Positions 7,716 through 16,877 of a stretch of DNA of 64,000 bases are shown in pieces. The stretch covers positions 1 to 64,000 of the forward strand of contig DATMYF010000110.1 in the NCBI GenBank assembly GCA_035561075.1, written 5' to 3'. How positions within the stretch are numbered: the first letter of the stretch is position 1; the number at the start of each line of letters is the position of its first letter. The position numbers and the translations under genes were made by a program. The notes under the pieces were generated by a model. The model saw nothing but the letters and a program-made list of their open reading frames with translations. It did not search any database and was not told the origin of the DNA. The stretch comes from JAMCRM01 sp035561075. GTDB taxonomy: Bacteria > Acidobacteriota > Terriglobia > Bryobacterales > Bryobacteraceae.

Positions 7716-9077
7716 ATGAAAACCTGGGCGATGGGCGCACTCATACTGACAACCCTGGCGTGGTCTGGGCCGCTGACCGCCGTCGATGTCGGCACCTTCA
7801 ATAACGACGGCGGCTGGTGCTGGTTTCAGGACGAACGCGTCGTGGTGGATGGGAGCAACCTTCTCATCGCCTCGGTGGCGTCCGGCACGCGCGATCCTTC
7901 GCGGCAAGGCGACATCGAAGTAGTGAGCTACCACCTCGAGTCGGGTAAGCTCACGCGGTTTGAACTCCACGACCGGCTGTTGCTGAACTTTCGTGGCAGA
8001 ACGGCGCAGGACGATCACAACGCACCGGCGCTGCTGGTGCGTCCAGACGGCCGTTATCTTGCCGTTTACGCCAATCACGGCCGCGACAACCAGATTCTCT
8101 ACCGCGTTTCCACGCGACCGCATGACGCCACGGCTTGGGATCCCGAGCAGATCCTGGTGCCCAGCGACATCTCCCGCGTCACTTACTCGAACCTGCACTT
8201 CTTGTCAGGTGAAAACGGGCGCATCTACAACTTCTTCCGCGGCTATAACGCCTCGAATAAGCCTTCCTACGCCTGGTCGGAAGACCAGGGCGCCACTTGG
8301 AAGATCGGCGGCGTGTTTCTCGACGTTCCCGATATGACGCCGTGCCGCCCCTACGTGAAGTACGCCTCCGACGGGCGCGACACCATTCACATGTTCTATA
8401 GCGAGAGCACGCCCTACAGCTTCGATACCAGCGTCTATCACGTGTATTACCGCAAGGAGATGCTGCACAAAAGCGATGGCACGCCGATTCGCGCGCTCTC
8501 ACCCGGATTGCGCCACCCTGACGAGGGCACGCTCATTTACCGCGGCAACAGCCAAAACGTCGTTTGGATGTCCGACATCCACGTCGATAGCAAGGGGCGG
8601 CCGTGGGTAGCGTACACGCTCCGAAAAGGCACCTTGAAAGACCCGGAAGGCCAGGTGGGCGCAGATCACCGCTACCGCTACGCCCGCTGGAGCGGCAAGC
8701 GCTGGCTGGACCACGAAATCGCCTACGCCGGCAGCCAACTCTATCGCGGCGAAGACGACTACACGGGCCTCATCACTCTCGATCCTGAGGATCCCCACAC
8801 GGTCTACATCTCGACGAATGCGCACCCGGTCTCCGGCCAACCGTTGGTGAGCAAGGTTGATGGTAAGCGCCACTGGGAGATCTTCCGCGGCGTCACCACG
8901 AGCGATGGCGTCACCTGGAAGTGGACGCCCGTCACCAGGGACTCCACCGCAGATAATATCCGCCCCGTAGTCCCTGTCTGGAAGGACAAGCGCTACGCAC
9001 TGTTGTGGCTGCGCGGTACACTCCGCACTTACACCGATTACGACCTCGCCGTTGTAGGCTTCATCGAAAGACGGTAG
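7716..9077 (+). CDS. Secreted BNR_4-type beta-propeller protein (putative glycan-active enzyme)
   Basis: 453 aa. Residues 1-20 (MKTWAMGALILTTLAWSG) are a signal peptide. The mature start, NNDGGWCWFQDER, is the hallmark of BNR repeat-containing (BNR_4) proteins, a seven-bladed propeller family that includes PL24/PL25-type ulvan lyases and many uncharacterised glycan-related proteins. Conserved HNAPALL and SNLHFLS stretches are also present. A GTG two codons upstream is in frame, but the ATG at 7716 gives the better signal peptide. It begins a run with the genes at 9150 and 10935, all extracytoplasmic or membrane. A lyase or hydrolase role is inference; the catalytic residues cannot be confirmed by eye. 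Confidence 0.8.
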   Translation: MKTWAMGALILTTLAWSGPLTAVDVGTFNNDGGWCWFQDERVVVDGSNLLIASVASGTRDPSRQGDIEVVSYHLESGKLTRFELHDRLLLNFRGRTAQDDHNAPALLVRPDGRYLAVYANHGRDNQILYRVSTRPHDATAWDPEQILVPSDISRVTYSNLHFLSGENGRIYNFFRGYNASNKPSYAWSEDQGATWKIGGVFLDVPDMTPCRPYVKYASDGRDTIHMFYSESTPYSFDTSVYHVYYRKEMLHKSDGTPIRALSPGLRHPDEGTLIYRGNSQNVVWMSDIHVDSKGRPWVAYTLRKGTLKDPEGQVGADHRYRYARWSGKRWLDHEIAYAGSQLYRGEDDYTGLITLDPEDPHTVYISTNAHPVSGQPLVSKVDGKRHWEIFRGVTTSDGVTWKWTPVTRDSTADNIRPVVPVWKDKRYALLWLRGTLRTYTDYDLAVVGFIERR

Positions 9078-9134
9078 TCGAACTGGTCTGCCTTGGGGCG
9101 GACATCCCGTCGCAAGATCTGCCTGCGAACCTGA

Positions 9135-9140
9135 TAGAAT
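9135..9140 (+). promoter_or_regulatory. -10-like box abutting the gene at 9150
   Basis: TAGAAT ending 9 nt before the ATG at 9150, with no ribosome-binding site between. It suggests a second leaderless start inside the glycan-processing run. Confidence 0.5.
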
Positions 9141-9149
9141 CAGCAACCT

Positions 9150-10934
9150 ATGGTTCGTCTTCTGCGAATCTTGTTCCTTCTGGCCGTCGTGGCCATTCAT
9201 GTACCGGGTGCCGAACGGCTGCCGTATCGTTTTCTGCTGGTCGTGGGCGATCAGTGGAAGGACCCGTCCAGCAAGCTGATCGAAGCGGGCGGTGAGTTTC
9301 CGGTAATCGTTGGACTCCTGAAGACGTGGGGCTTACCGTTCGATATCTTACGGCTCGACCAGCAGCGATTCGACCGCTACTACCTGCTCGACCGCGAAGG
9401 CCGCCCGCGGTACGGCACCATCATCTGGGATGCGGATGCCGGCGCGGCCGATCCCAAAGACATGGGACTGCTCACGGCCCTGGTGCGAGACTATGGCCTC
9501 GGCCTGGTCTCACTTGGCGATACCGTCGCCATCCCGGAGATCGCTGCGGCCGCAGGCCTGGAGTACCGGGGGCCATACCGCCTCTCAGACGGTTTGGCCA
9601 TTTCCACCGGCCACTTCATTACGCGCGGCCTCGAAGGCAGGGACAAGGAATTCCCCCCGGTCGATGGCGGCTCCATACCGGGTACCGGCGTGGAGGCGAA
9701 GAACTCCACGGTGCTGGCGCGGCGTGGGCGCATGCCGTTCCTGACCGCGAGCGGCAGGTGTATCTGGCTGGGAGCCGACCGCGGAAGCGTCCAGATCGGG
9801 CTGCAGATTGTGCGCGATCTTTTTAAGCGCGCGCTAATCCACGCGCAGGGCTACGCCCTTTACGCGGAATACCCCAAGAGCGTGCTCCTGTTTATGGACG
9901 ATTTCGGCACCTCCGACCGCACTTACCTGCCCTATTGGCACTACCGCACGCTGGACGAGAATACGATCCGTAAGGGCCTGATTGAACCCTTGAAGCGCCA
10001 CGGCGCCGTCCTCATGCAAGACGTGATCAGCGGTTATGTGGACCGCAAGAACCGGCGCATCACGAGCCCTTGGACGCAGCAGGTAACCGACGAGATCGAC
10101 GGCCGGACGCAGCACGATTACGTGTCCGCCAAGCGCGGTCTCGATGCGGGAGTGCGCGAGGGCGTGTTCGAGATTCAGTGCCATGGTTATACGCACATGC
10201 TCCCCGACCTGGAGTCCGCGCCCGGACCGTTCTGGGACGCGCCCATGGACGGCGCCGGAACTCTGGGCTGGGACGAGGAGTTCGGTGACAAGCTCCGAGG
10301 CAAGGACGTGCCTGCGATCACCCAGCGATTTCTCATGGAACGCGGCCTCGAGTACATCCGTCGCGATTTCGGGGTTGTCCCGTTGTTCGTGATCAACGGG
10401 GGCAGCGGGAAGTCGCTCTCCTATCCGCACCACAGCGCCCGGCTTGCGGCCGAAATGGGCTTCGGCCTCGGTCATTTCAATGCGGTGTGGTACTTGGGCC
10501 AGGATATGGCGCTCGGCATGACGCAGGTCGCCCACAATGCCGGTTGGGCCCACGACCGCACGTTGCCGGAGATTCAGTGGACTACGGACGCACCGCAGTT
10601 CCTGATTTTTCACGACCGCGATATCTCCGTCGATATCAACGCGGCGGAGCGGCTGTTAACGAGTCTCGGCCCGGGCATCCGCTACATGACGGCGAACGAG
10701 TACACCGGGTACCTGCATGCTCAGGTTGAACGCGACTCAGAAGCGGACCAGCCCGTTTCGCTGGTCGTCTCTTACGACCCCCACTATTGCCAGTACTTCG
10801 CCTCGCATGAATCCACCTGGACTCTACACCTGTCCGACGAGACCCGGGGGGTCATAAAGAAACCGGTTCCGGAGAAGCAGCCAATCCGTATTCCCAAAGG
10901 CGTGGGCAAACACGTTGTGCGGGCGGGGGTCTAA
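9150..10934 (+). CDS. Secreted protein with amidotransferase-like N-domain and polysaccharide-deacetylase-like C-domain
   Basis: 594 aa with a signal peptide at 1-20. Residues 25-225 look like a class-I glutamine-amidotransferase-like flavodoxin fold (VVGDQWKDPS, IIWDADAG, GLVSLGD), of the sort fused to glycan enzymes, without an evident catalytic Cys. Residues 243-540 resemble a deacetylase barrel: paired Asp250-Asp251 in LLFMDDFG and a His345-x3-His349 pair in CHGYTH match the CE4 D-D and H-x3-H metal sites. A role in deacetylating an extracellular glycan is inferred. The stop TAA abuts the ATG of the HGSNAT-like acyltransferase, so the two are co-translated. I do not recognise an established name for this architecture. 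Confidence 0.7.
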   Translation: MVRLLRILFLLAVVAIHVPGAERLPYRFLLVVGDQWKDPSSKLIEAGGEFPVIVGLLKTWGLPFDILRLDQQRFDRYYLLDREGRPRYGTIIWDADAGAADPKDMGLLTALVRDYGLGLVSLGDTVAIPEIAAAAGLEYRGPYRLSDGLAISTGHFITRGLEGRDKEFPPVDGGSIPGTGVEAKNSTVLARRGRMPFLTASGRCIWLGADRGSVQIGLQIVRDLFKRALIHAQGYALYAEYPKSVLLFMDDFGTSDRTYLPYWHYRTLDENTIRKGLIEPLKRHGAVLMQDVISGYVDRKNRRITSPWTQQVTDEIDGRTQHDYVSAKRGLDAGVREGVFEIQCHGYTHMLPDLESAPGPFWDAPMDGAGTLGWDEEFGDKLRGKDVPAITQRFLMERGLEYIRRDFGVVPLFVINGGSGKSLSYPHHSARLAAEMGFGLGHFNAVWYLGQDMALGMTQVAHNAGWAHDRTLPEIQWTTDAPQFLIFHDRDISVDINAAERLLTSLGPGIRYMTANEYTGYLHAQVERDSEADQPVSLVVSYDPHYCQYFASHESTWTLHLSDETRGVIKKPVPEKQPIRIPKGVGKHVVRAGV

Positions 10935-12053
10935 ATGTCGATACAAACCACCAAGCCTGTCTCGGAGAAACAGATCGAAACCGAAAAAGCCGCTCCGGCT
11001 TCGGGGCGGCTACTCTCTTTAGATGCCTTTCGCGGCTGGACGATGTTCTGGATAGTCGGCGGAACCTCGTTGATGTTCGGCCTGGAGGCATTGGGCCACA
11101 ATCCGATTCTCGACGCGGTCGTTTACCAGCTTCGGCATACGGAATGGCAGGGACTGCGATTTTACGACCTGATCTGGCCTTCGTTCATGCTGATGACCGG
11201 CATGTCGTTGCCGTTCTCCTACGCCAAGCGCTCGCTTACCCAAAGCCACCGGGATATCTTTTTGCGAGTGCTGCTCCGCGCGGCGGTCCTGTTTCTGCTC
11301 GGTTCTCTGCGGGAATCGGTTCATCTCAACCGGCCTTATCTCGTCGAATTGAGCAGCGCGCTCCAGCCGATAGGGATCGCATATCTTTGCGCGTTTCTGC
11401 TGGTTCGCAAATCGTGGAAGGTCCAGGCTGCCGTAGGCGGGTCGATTCTTCTCGGCTATGCGCTTCTTCTTGCCTTGGTTCCACCCGGCAGCTACGCTAA
11501 AGACGCGAACCTGGTGCTGTCAGTAGACCTCGCGGTGCTCGGACGGGCGCACAACGAAGGTTGGGGCACGGTGCTCAGCACCATCCCAACCATCTCGACC
11601 ACCATCCTCGGGCTCCTGCTCGGAGAACTGCTGAGGACTGCGCGACCAGCAACCGCCAAAGCTGGGATCATCGGCGCAATCGGACTCTGCGGCATTGCGC
11701 TGGGCTGGGCGATGAACCCGTACGTTCCGGTGATCATGAAGCTCTGGACAACGTCGTACGGTCTTGCGTCGGCGGGCTGGTCGTGCCTGCTGTTCCTCTT
11801 CTTTTACTGGGTTATCGACGTGCACGGCTACCGAAAGTGGGCCTTCCCGTTCGTGGTGATCGGAGCAAATGCTCTGGCGATCTACATGGCGGGTACGCTG
11901 ATGCCGCTCCACAGGATCGTCGGCATCTTCACGGGCGGAATCGCGGCGGGAATGGGATCGTGGGGTGCCCTGTTCCAGGCAGCCGCCGTCTTGGACGTCG
12001 AGTGGCTCATCCTGTACTGGATGTACAAGCGAAAGATCTTTCTTGTGGCCTGA
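10935..12053 (+). CDS. Multi-pass membrane acyltransferase, HGSNAT/NagX-like (DUF5009 type)
   Basis: 372 aa with about ten hydrophobic helices. The N-terminal motif RLLSLDAFRGWTM, followed by a helix pair and LIWPSFMLMTGMS, is typical of bacterial relatives of heparan-alpha-glucosaminide N-acetyltransferase. These proteins are thought to carry acetyl groups across the membrane to amino sugars. The start directly abuts the preceding stop (TAA ATG). Together with the deacetylase-like gene upstream, this suggests an acetyl-group cycle on an extracellular glycan, deacetylation outside and re-acetylation at the membrane; that link is inference. The gene converges on the nitrilase gene, with only 8 nt between stops. 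Confidence 0.8.
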   Translation: MSIQTTKPVSEKQIETEKAAPASGRLLSLDAFRGWTMFWIVGGTSLMFGLEALGHNPILDAVVYQLRHTEWQGLRFYDLIWPSFMLMTGMSLPFSYAKRSLTQSHRDIFLRVLLRAAVLFLLGSLRESVHLNRPYLVELSSALQPIGIAYLCAFLLVRKSWKVQAAVGGSILLGYALLLALVPPGSYAKDANLVLSVDLAVLGRAHNEGWGTVLSTIPTISTTILGLLLGELLRTARPATAKAGIIGAIGLCGIALGWAMNPYVPVIMKLWTTSYGLASAGWSCLLFLFFYWVIDVHGYRKWAFPFVVIGANALAIYMAGTLMPLHRIVGIFTGGIAAGMGSWGALFQAAAVLDVEWLILYWMYKRKIFLVA

Positions 12054-12061
12054 TTGGGTCT

Positions 12062-12964
12062 TCAGGCGTCGGACTCGGTACCCTCCTGATACAGGCTTGG
12101 CTGGTAGCGATTGGCGTAGAAGCCGGTGGCTTGTTTCAGATCGAGGTCGGCAACCAGCAGCATCTCCTGTCCGCAAGGTACGGAGGCTATCAGCTTCCCA
12201 TTAGGGCCGATGAGCGAGGTGGCCGAGTTCTGGTGCGTCATCGCTCGATTCACGCTAGGGAAATAGATTGAGTTCTCCTCTGCGCGGCACTGCATGGCCA
12301 TCTCGTAGAAAGATTGCCCCCACGGTTTAGGGACGTAGTCGCCGGTGCGGTCCGAGCCGGTCACCTGCGGTTGAAAGACGATTTTCGCGCCGCGGACGGC
12401 CGCCCACCGCACCGTCTCCGGGTAGCGCCAGCCCTCATGACAGATCACGACCCCGATCTTCACGCCGCGAAGCGTGAAAACCCGCCGCTTGCCGTCCGCA
12501 ACGTAGAACTTGGATTCACCCCCGGGCGTGATCTGGTTCTTGGTTTGGTGACCGAGCACCCGTCCGTTCTCACCAATGACGAAGGCGCGGTTCTCCAGTC
12601 CTAGCCGGCTTTGCCATTCCATCCCGACGATCGCGGCCACCCGGTTCTCGCTGCAACTCGCCCGAATGTCTTTGAGCGCCCGGTCCATGGCTTCCTGGTC
12701 GGGGGGCGGAAGGTTCTTGTCTACACCACCCCGCAGCCCTGGAAGATAGGTTTCCGGAAAACAGACGATCTCAACCTGCTTTTCCCGGCATTCGCGAAGC
12801 ACGGCTCTGATCTTCTCGACCCCAGCCGCGACGCCCCCGGCCAGCCGGATGGATGCCAGCCCGATCCGGACAGTGGCGGGCTCGACCGCGGCTGCCTCGG
12901 CCCGGGGTCCCGCGATCGCGAGCGATCCCGCGGCAAGAAACTCCCTCCGACTATGGCGTCGCAT
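12062..12964 (-). CDS. Tat-exported carbon-nitrogen hydrolase (nitrilase superfamily)
   Basis: 300-aa amidase/nitrilase-fold enzyme. The catalytic triad is visible: Glu71 in FPETYLPG, Lys142 in QTKNQITPGG and Cys175 in VVICHEGWR. The N-terminus RRHSRREFLAAGSLAIAG is a twin-arginine signal, so the folded enzyme is exported. I start at ATG 12964 because GGAGG lies 8 nt upstream; a longer frame would bury the Tat signal. Substrates of the family are amides, nitriles or carbamoyl compounds, and none can be chosen from sequence. It is monocistronic and convergent with the acyltransferase. A non-exported reading from an internal start is unlikely. Confidence 0.87.
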   Translation of the reverse strand: MRRHSRREFLAAGSLAIAGPRAEAAAVEPATVRIGLASIRLAGGVAAGVEKIRAVLRECREKQVEIVCFPETYLPGLRGGVDKNLPPPDQEAMDRALKDIRASCSENRVAAIVGMEWQSRLGLENRAFVIGENGRVLGHQTKNQITPGGESKFYVADGKRRVFTLRGVKIGVVICHEGWRYPETVRWAAVRGAKIVFQPQVTGSDRTGDYVPKPWGQSFYEMAMQCRAEENSIYFPSVNRAMTHQNSATSLIGPNGKLIASVPCGQEMLLVADLDLKQATGFYANRYQPSLYQEGTESDA

Positions 12965-13084
12965 TGCTCGTCCTCCGCACAAGTTCGATGACCGGATCTC
13001 CATTGAACAGCGAAATCAGGTCACACGAGTATAAGCGTAGATCCTGAGCACGCGGCTGTCAAACGCGGCGTGTGTCTGCTCGTG

Positions 13085-16000
13085 TCAGAAGCTGAACTTC
13101 GCCCCCAGCTGGATCTCCCGCCCCGGCAGCGCGGTCGAACTGATGCGCCCGAACGACGACGTGCCCAGCGTCGTATTGTCGGTATTGTTGTTGATGCGGA
13201 AGTGCGGCATGTTGAACAGGTTGAAGAACTCGCCGCGAAACTCGAAGCGGCTCCGCTCGGTCACGCTGAACTGCTTGAAGATCGAAAAGTCCCAGTTGTG
13301 CAGGCCCGGTCCGCGCACGTGACCGATGCCGCTGTTGCCGAAAGCGAACGGCGCCGGGTCGGCGAAGCAGCTCGTATCGAACCACTGCTCCACGCGCTTC
13401 GGCTTGGGAACGGAACTGCACGTGATGTCGGCGCGGTTGGTCGTCCCCGTGTTCAACCGTGACGTGCCTACCCTCACAGCGAGCGGCGCGCCGCTGCGGA
13501 AACTCGTGATCCCGTTTATCGACCACCCACCCACCAGCGCGTCGACCGGCCGCGAAATCCCGCTCAACCACTTCTTGCCCCTGCCCCACGGCAGTTCATA
13601 GCTGTAGCTGATCACCAGCGTCTGCGGAACGTCGATGGCCTTGTCGGAGGAAAGCCCGCGGTTCAATTTGTCATCCAGCGGGAAGAAGATGTTCGTGTAA
13701 TCGTCGATGCTCTTTGAGATGGTGTACGAAACCAGCATGGTGAGGCCCGCCGAGTAGCGCTGCACCACCTTGAACTGCGCCGACTGGTAGTTGGAATCGC
13801 CGTCACCGTTGCGCTGGTTGATCACCGAGATAGTCGGCGCGATAGCGAAAAACGGTCGCCGTTGCGCGAGCGGCCCGGGTCCGGGGAAGGGGACGTTGAT
13901 ATTGCGGTTACGGTAGATGTGGGAACCCTTAGTGGCCACGTAAGCCGCCTCTGCCATCAGGCTGCGGGTAACCTGGCGCTGCAAACTGAAGTTCCACATC
14001 TGCGCCATATCCTGCCGGAAATTTTGGGACACCACGAACACCGCGAAGCCGGGCGGCGGCGTCAGTTGCGGCTGGAGCGGCACGCGTTCGAAGCCGGGAA
14101 GGCCGTCGCTCACGCTGCGGAAGGGGACCAAAGGCTCGGGCGTGAAGAACTCCGTGAGCAGGAAGAACGGATAGTTGCGCTCCAGTGTGCCGCCCGTCGC
14201 CCCGAAGTTGTCCGGGAAATAGCTGATGCCGTAAGCGCCGCGAAGGGCTGTCTTGCCGTTGTCCGGCGACCACGCGAAACCGAACCGCGGGCCCCAGTTG
14301 CGCAGATAGTTGTCCACGTTCGGACCGCGATTGTCCTTCGACGCGATATCGATCAGACCCGTCGACGGGTTGAAGTTCGACTGCCGGTTGTATTTCTCGA
14401 CCGGGCGCGTGAACAGGTCCCAGCGCAGACCCAGGTTGAGCGTCATCGAGTTGGTGACGCGAAAATCGTCCTGCGCGTAGAAGCCGGTGAAGAGCATGCG
14501 CACGCCGGGTCGCGTATCCACGAAGTCGCGCGCAACGTGCCAGGGATACCCCAAAAGGAAACTGGCCCATGCGTTGCCCGTGCCCGCCGCGCCCTGGTTG
14601 CTGGTGACGTTTCGGTCGAACTCGAACAGGCCCCGCGGCGCCGTCTGCGGGTTGGTCAAGGTGGACTGCACGCGCCGGATATCGCCGCCGAACTTCAGCG
14701 TGTGGCGGCTGCGGATCCACGTGAAGTTGTCCGTGTACTGGAAGATATTGGCGACCCGGATGGCGTTGGTCGAGCCCGGTCCTCCCGTCTGTTGGAAACC
14801 GGGAATCGAGAACCGCGCGATGCCAAAGGTGTATTCGTGTCCGGGCACGTTGCCGTTGGGAATGCCCAACTCATTGTTCTTCGGAATCCCGAAATCGGGC
14901 GCGAAGTGTGTCACCGCGTAGCGGTTGAAGCCAATGCGCAGCTCGTTGATCTTTGTAGGCGAAAAAATGCGCGTGTAGCCCGCTACGGCATTCTGGTTGC
15001 GCGAGTCGGAATTGAAGCCGGAACCGCCCGGGCCCGGCGCCATGAAGACGTTACCCGGCGAAGGGTCCGTCAAGTCCCGCATCGCCATCGATTCGCGCGC
15101 GAAGAAACTGTCGCGCTCCGTGATCTGCCAGTCGCCCTTAATGTCGAACTGGTTCACCGTGGCTGCGAGCGAGTTGTTCTCTACGTAGTTGTCGGCGAGG
15201 CCGGGACGGTTGGGAAGAGGCCAGATGTCGGCCACTTGCCGCGAGATCGGGTTCATCCGGCTTGGCGGAATCACATTGCCGGCGAACACCTGGCCGGTGA
15301 GAGGATCGTAGAACGGCGGCTGGTTGCCCTCAGTCAATATGCCCTGCCGCTGGAGTGGGGTAGGCACCGTGATGACCTGTGCCCTGCCCGATCGCTGCCG
15401 CATGCCCTGGTAATCACCAAAGAAGAACAGCGTGTTGCGCTTGATTGGTCCGCCGATGGTGCCGCCGAACTGGTTGGTCTTGAACGGGGCCCGGGTGGGC
15501 GCGAAGAAGTCGCGGGCGTTGAGGATGTCGTTGCGCACGTACTCGAACAGCGAGCCGTGGTACGCGTTCGTCCCGGACTTCATGGTGAGGTTGACGATCG
15601 CTCCTCCGAACGACCCGTACTCCGCGCTCGGGTTGTTAGTCTGCACCTTGAATTCCTGGATTGCGTCCAGGGGCGGAGTCACGTTGATGAATGCGTTCAG
15701 GGGCTCGCTGTTGTTGACCCCGTCCATCGTGAAGTGGTTGCCGGACCAGGGCAAACCGTTGACGCTGGCGTGAATCGGGCTGCGCGCGCCGGCGGCGGCC
15801 GGGTTCTCCCCGAAGTCGGCGAAACCCGTGGGCACTGTGCCGGGCGTCAGGGTAATAAGTTGTTCGAAAAGCCTGCCGTTCAGGGGCAGCGATTCGATCT
15901 GCTGGTCCTCCACTACGTGGCCGACCTCGGAAGTCGTGCTCTGCACCAGCGGCGCCGCGGCAGTCACCTGAACCTGCTCCGTGACGGCGCCGGGAGTCAG

Positions 16001-16330
16001 TTCGAAATCCACTCTCGTGGTCTGGTTCACCAGCACGACGTTGTCTTCCGAAACACCCATACGGAAACCGGGAAACTCCGCCGTCACCTTATACGTGCCC
16101 GGCGCCAGATAGGGAGCGACGAAATTGCCTTGCGTGTCCGACAGCCTCGACGACGAGATGCCGGTATTCTGATTCGTTACGGTGATCTTTGCGTTGACGA
16201 TGATGCCGCCTGAAGGGTCTCGTATTGTGCCAACCAGCACACCCGTAATCGCTTGGCCGAATGCGGGCGAGGAAAGGCTGAGTGCAACCACGGCGGACAA
16301 ACAAAGACGCCCTAAACCGAACCTGCACAT
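13085..16330 (-). CDS. Oar-like TonB-dependent receptor with carboxypeptidase-regulatory-like domain (1)
   Basis: 1081-aa outer-membrane protein. The signal peptide ends near SPAFGQA (about 26). A carboxypeptidase regulatory-like beta-sandwich (about 28-110, GTIRDPSGGIIVNAKITV) is followed by a plug (VEDQQIESLPLNGR, then FTMDGVNN) and a long beta-barrel ending in LGAKFSF with terminal Phe. This architecture is abundant in Acidobacteriota, where such proteins are thought to import large glycan or peptide substrates using TonB energy. ATG 16330 is chosen because GGGAGG lies about 8 nt upstream and it starts the signal peptide; a GTG 51 nt earlier is less good. A clear promoter stands about 115 nt upstream, so it is transcribed alone. 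Confidence 0.9.
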   Translation of the reverse strand: MCRFGLGRLCLSAVVALSLSSPAFGQAITGVLVGTIRDPSGGIIVNAKITVTNQNTGISSSRLSDTQGNFVAPYLAPGTYKVTAEFPGFRMGVSEDNVVLVNQTTRVDFELTPGAVTEQVQVTAAAPLVQSTTSEVGHVVEDQQIESLPLNGRLFEQLITLTPGTVPTGFADFGENPAAAGARSPIHASVNGLPWSGNHFTMDGVNNSEPLNAFINVTPPLDAIQEFKVQTNNPSAEYGSFGGAIVNLTMKSGTNAYHGSLFEYVRNDILNARDFFAPTRAPFKTNQFGGTIGGPIKRNTLFFFGDYQGMRQRSGRAQVITVPTPLQRQGILTEGNQPPFYDPLTGQVFAGNVIPPSRMNPISRQVADIWPLPNRPGLADNYVENNSLAATVNQFDIKGDWQITERDSFFARESMAMRDLTDPSPGNVFMAPGPGGSGFNSDSRNQNAVAGYTRIFSPTKINELRIGFNRYAVTHFAPDFGIPKNNELGIPNGNVPGHEYTFGIARFSIPGFQQTGGPGSTNAIRVANIFQYTDNFTWIRSRHTLKFGGDIRRVQSTLTNPQTAPRGLFEFDRNVTSNQGAAGTGNAWASFLLGYPWHVARDFVDTRPGVRMLFTGFYAQDDFRVTNSMTLNLGLRWDLFTRPVEKYNRQSNFNPSTGLIDIASKDNRGPNVDNYLRNWGPRFGFAWSPDNGKTALRGAYGISYFPDNFGATGGTLERNYPFFLLTEFFTPEPLVPFRSVSDGLPGFERVPLQPQLTPPPGFAVFVVSQNFRQDMAQMWNFSLQRQVTRSLMAEAAYVATKGSHIYRNRNINVPFPGPGPLAQRRPFFAIAPTISVINQRNGDGDSNYQSAQFKVVQRYSAGLTMLVSYTISKSIDDYTNIFFPLDDKLNRGLSSDKAIDVPQTLVISYSYELPWGRGKKWLSGISRPVDALVGGWSINGITSFRSGAPLAVRVGTSRLNTGTTNRADITCSSVPKPKRVEQWFDTSCFADPAPFAFGNSGIGHVRGPGLHNWDFSIFKQFSVTERSRFEFRGEFFNLFNMPHFRINNNTDNTTLGTSSFGRISSTALPGREIQLGAKFSF

Positions 16331-16446
16331 GGTGGACCTCCCTTTTAGAACTGGGTGCGGGCCGGAGACACCCTGGCCCACTACGGTTCCACCAATTGTT
16401 AACAGCGCAGTAGTTCCCCGAAGCCCCCAGACCCCAGATCCGCCTA

Positions 16447-16475
16447 AGTCTACAGCCGGGACCAGAGTCGGTCAA
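16447..16475 (-). promoter_or_regulatory. Sigma70-type promoter of the Oar-like receptor gene
   Basis: On the minus strand TTGACC (16475-16470) and TAGACT (16452-16447) are separated by exactly 17 nt. The predicted start leaves a 5' leader of about 110 nt before the ATG at 16330. I see no known riboswitch in the leader. This is one of the two best -35/-10 pairs in the window. Confidence 0.75.
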
Positions 16476-16586
16476 GAGAACATTATCACCTTCCGCTGGA
16501 AGGCCGCGCCAGGCAGGAGAACAGAACCGAGTACGTTGCGGCCTTCGCGGAACAATCGGCGTGCGGAAGAGATAGTGAAATGGAAT

Positions 16587-16844
16587 CTAGCCAGCGGAGC
16601 GCTTCAGCAGTTGATTGTGTTCGTTAGGGTTGAATCCCTTTGCCTTCTTAAACGCTTCCAGGAGCACTTGCACGGCAGCCTTTGCCAATTGCAGTTTGTC
16701 GGGATTGGCTTTGTGGCCCGGCATCTTAGGGTCGATAAACTTCATTCGAAACAGTTGATTATCGACCAATTCCAGAATTGCCTGGAGTTCGTCTAAGCTT
16801 AGCTGAACAGAAAGCTTTTCATTCGTCACAAACCATTTTAACAC
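16587..16844 (-). CDS. Small conserved-looking protein of unknown function, A+T-richer than its neighbours
   Basis: 85 aa, charged and mostly alpha-helical by appearance (LSLDELQAILELVDNQLF; LAKAAVQVLLEAFKKAKG). No signal peptide, membrane segment or cysteine motif is present, and I do not recognise the family. Its base composition is clearly less GC-rich than the receptor genes on either side. The frame looks coding because its residues are balanced, unlike the Arg/Pro-rich shadow frames nearby. The start is GTG 16844, with TATTCT 5 nt upstream on the same strand, suggesting a leaderless transcript of its own although it lies only 33 nt after the second receptor gene. Confidence 0.6.
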   Translation of the reverse strand: MLKWFVTNEKLSVQLSLDELQAILELVDNQLFRMKFIDPKMPGHKANPDKLQLAKAAVQVLLEAFKKAKGFNPNEHNQLLKRSAG

Positions 16845-16877
16845 GGCTTAGAATAAGGCAGTTATTCCGCCCGCCCG

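Noticed and set aside
13862..16213. 783-aa plus-strand frame opposite the first Oar-like receptor
   Set aside because: Rich in Arg, His, Val and Ala with no motif; a typical antisense frame in GC-rich DNA. The receptor on the other strand is unambiguous.
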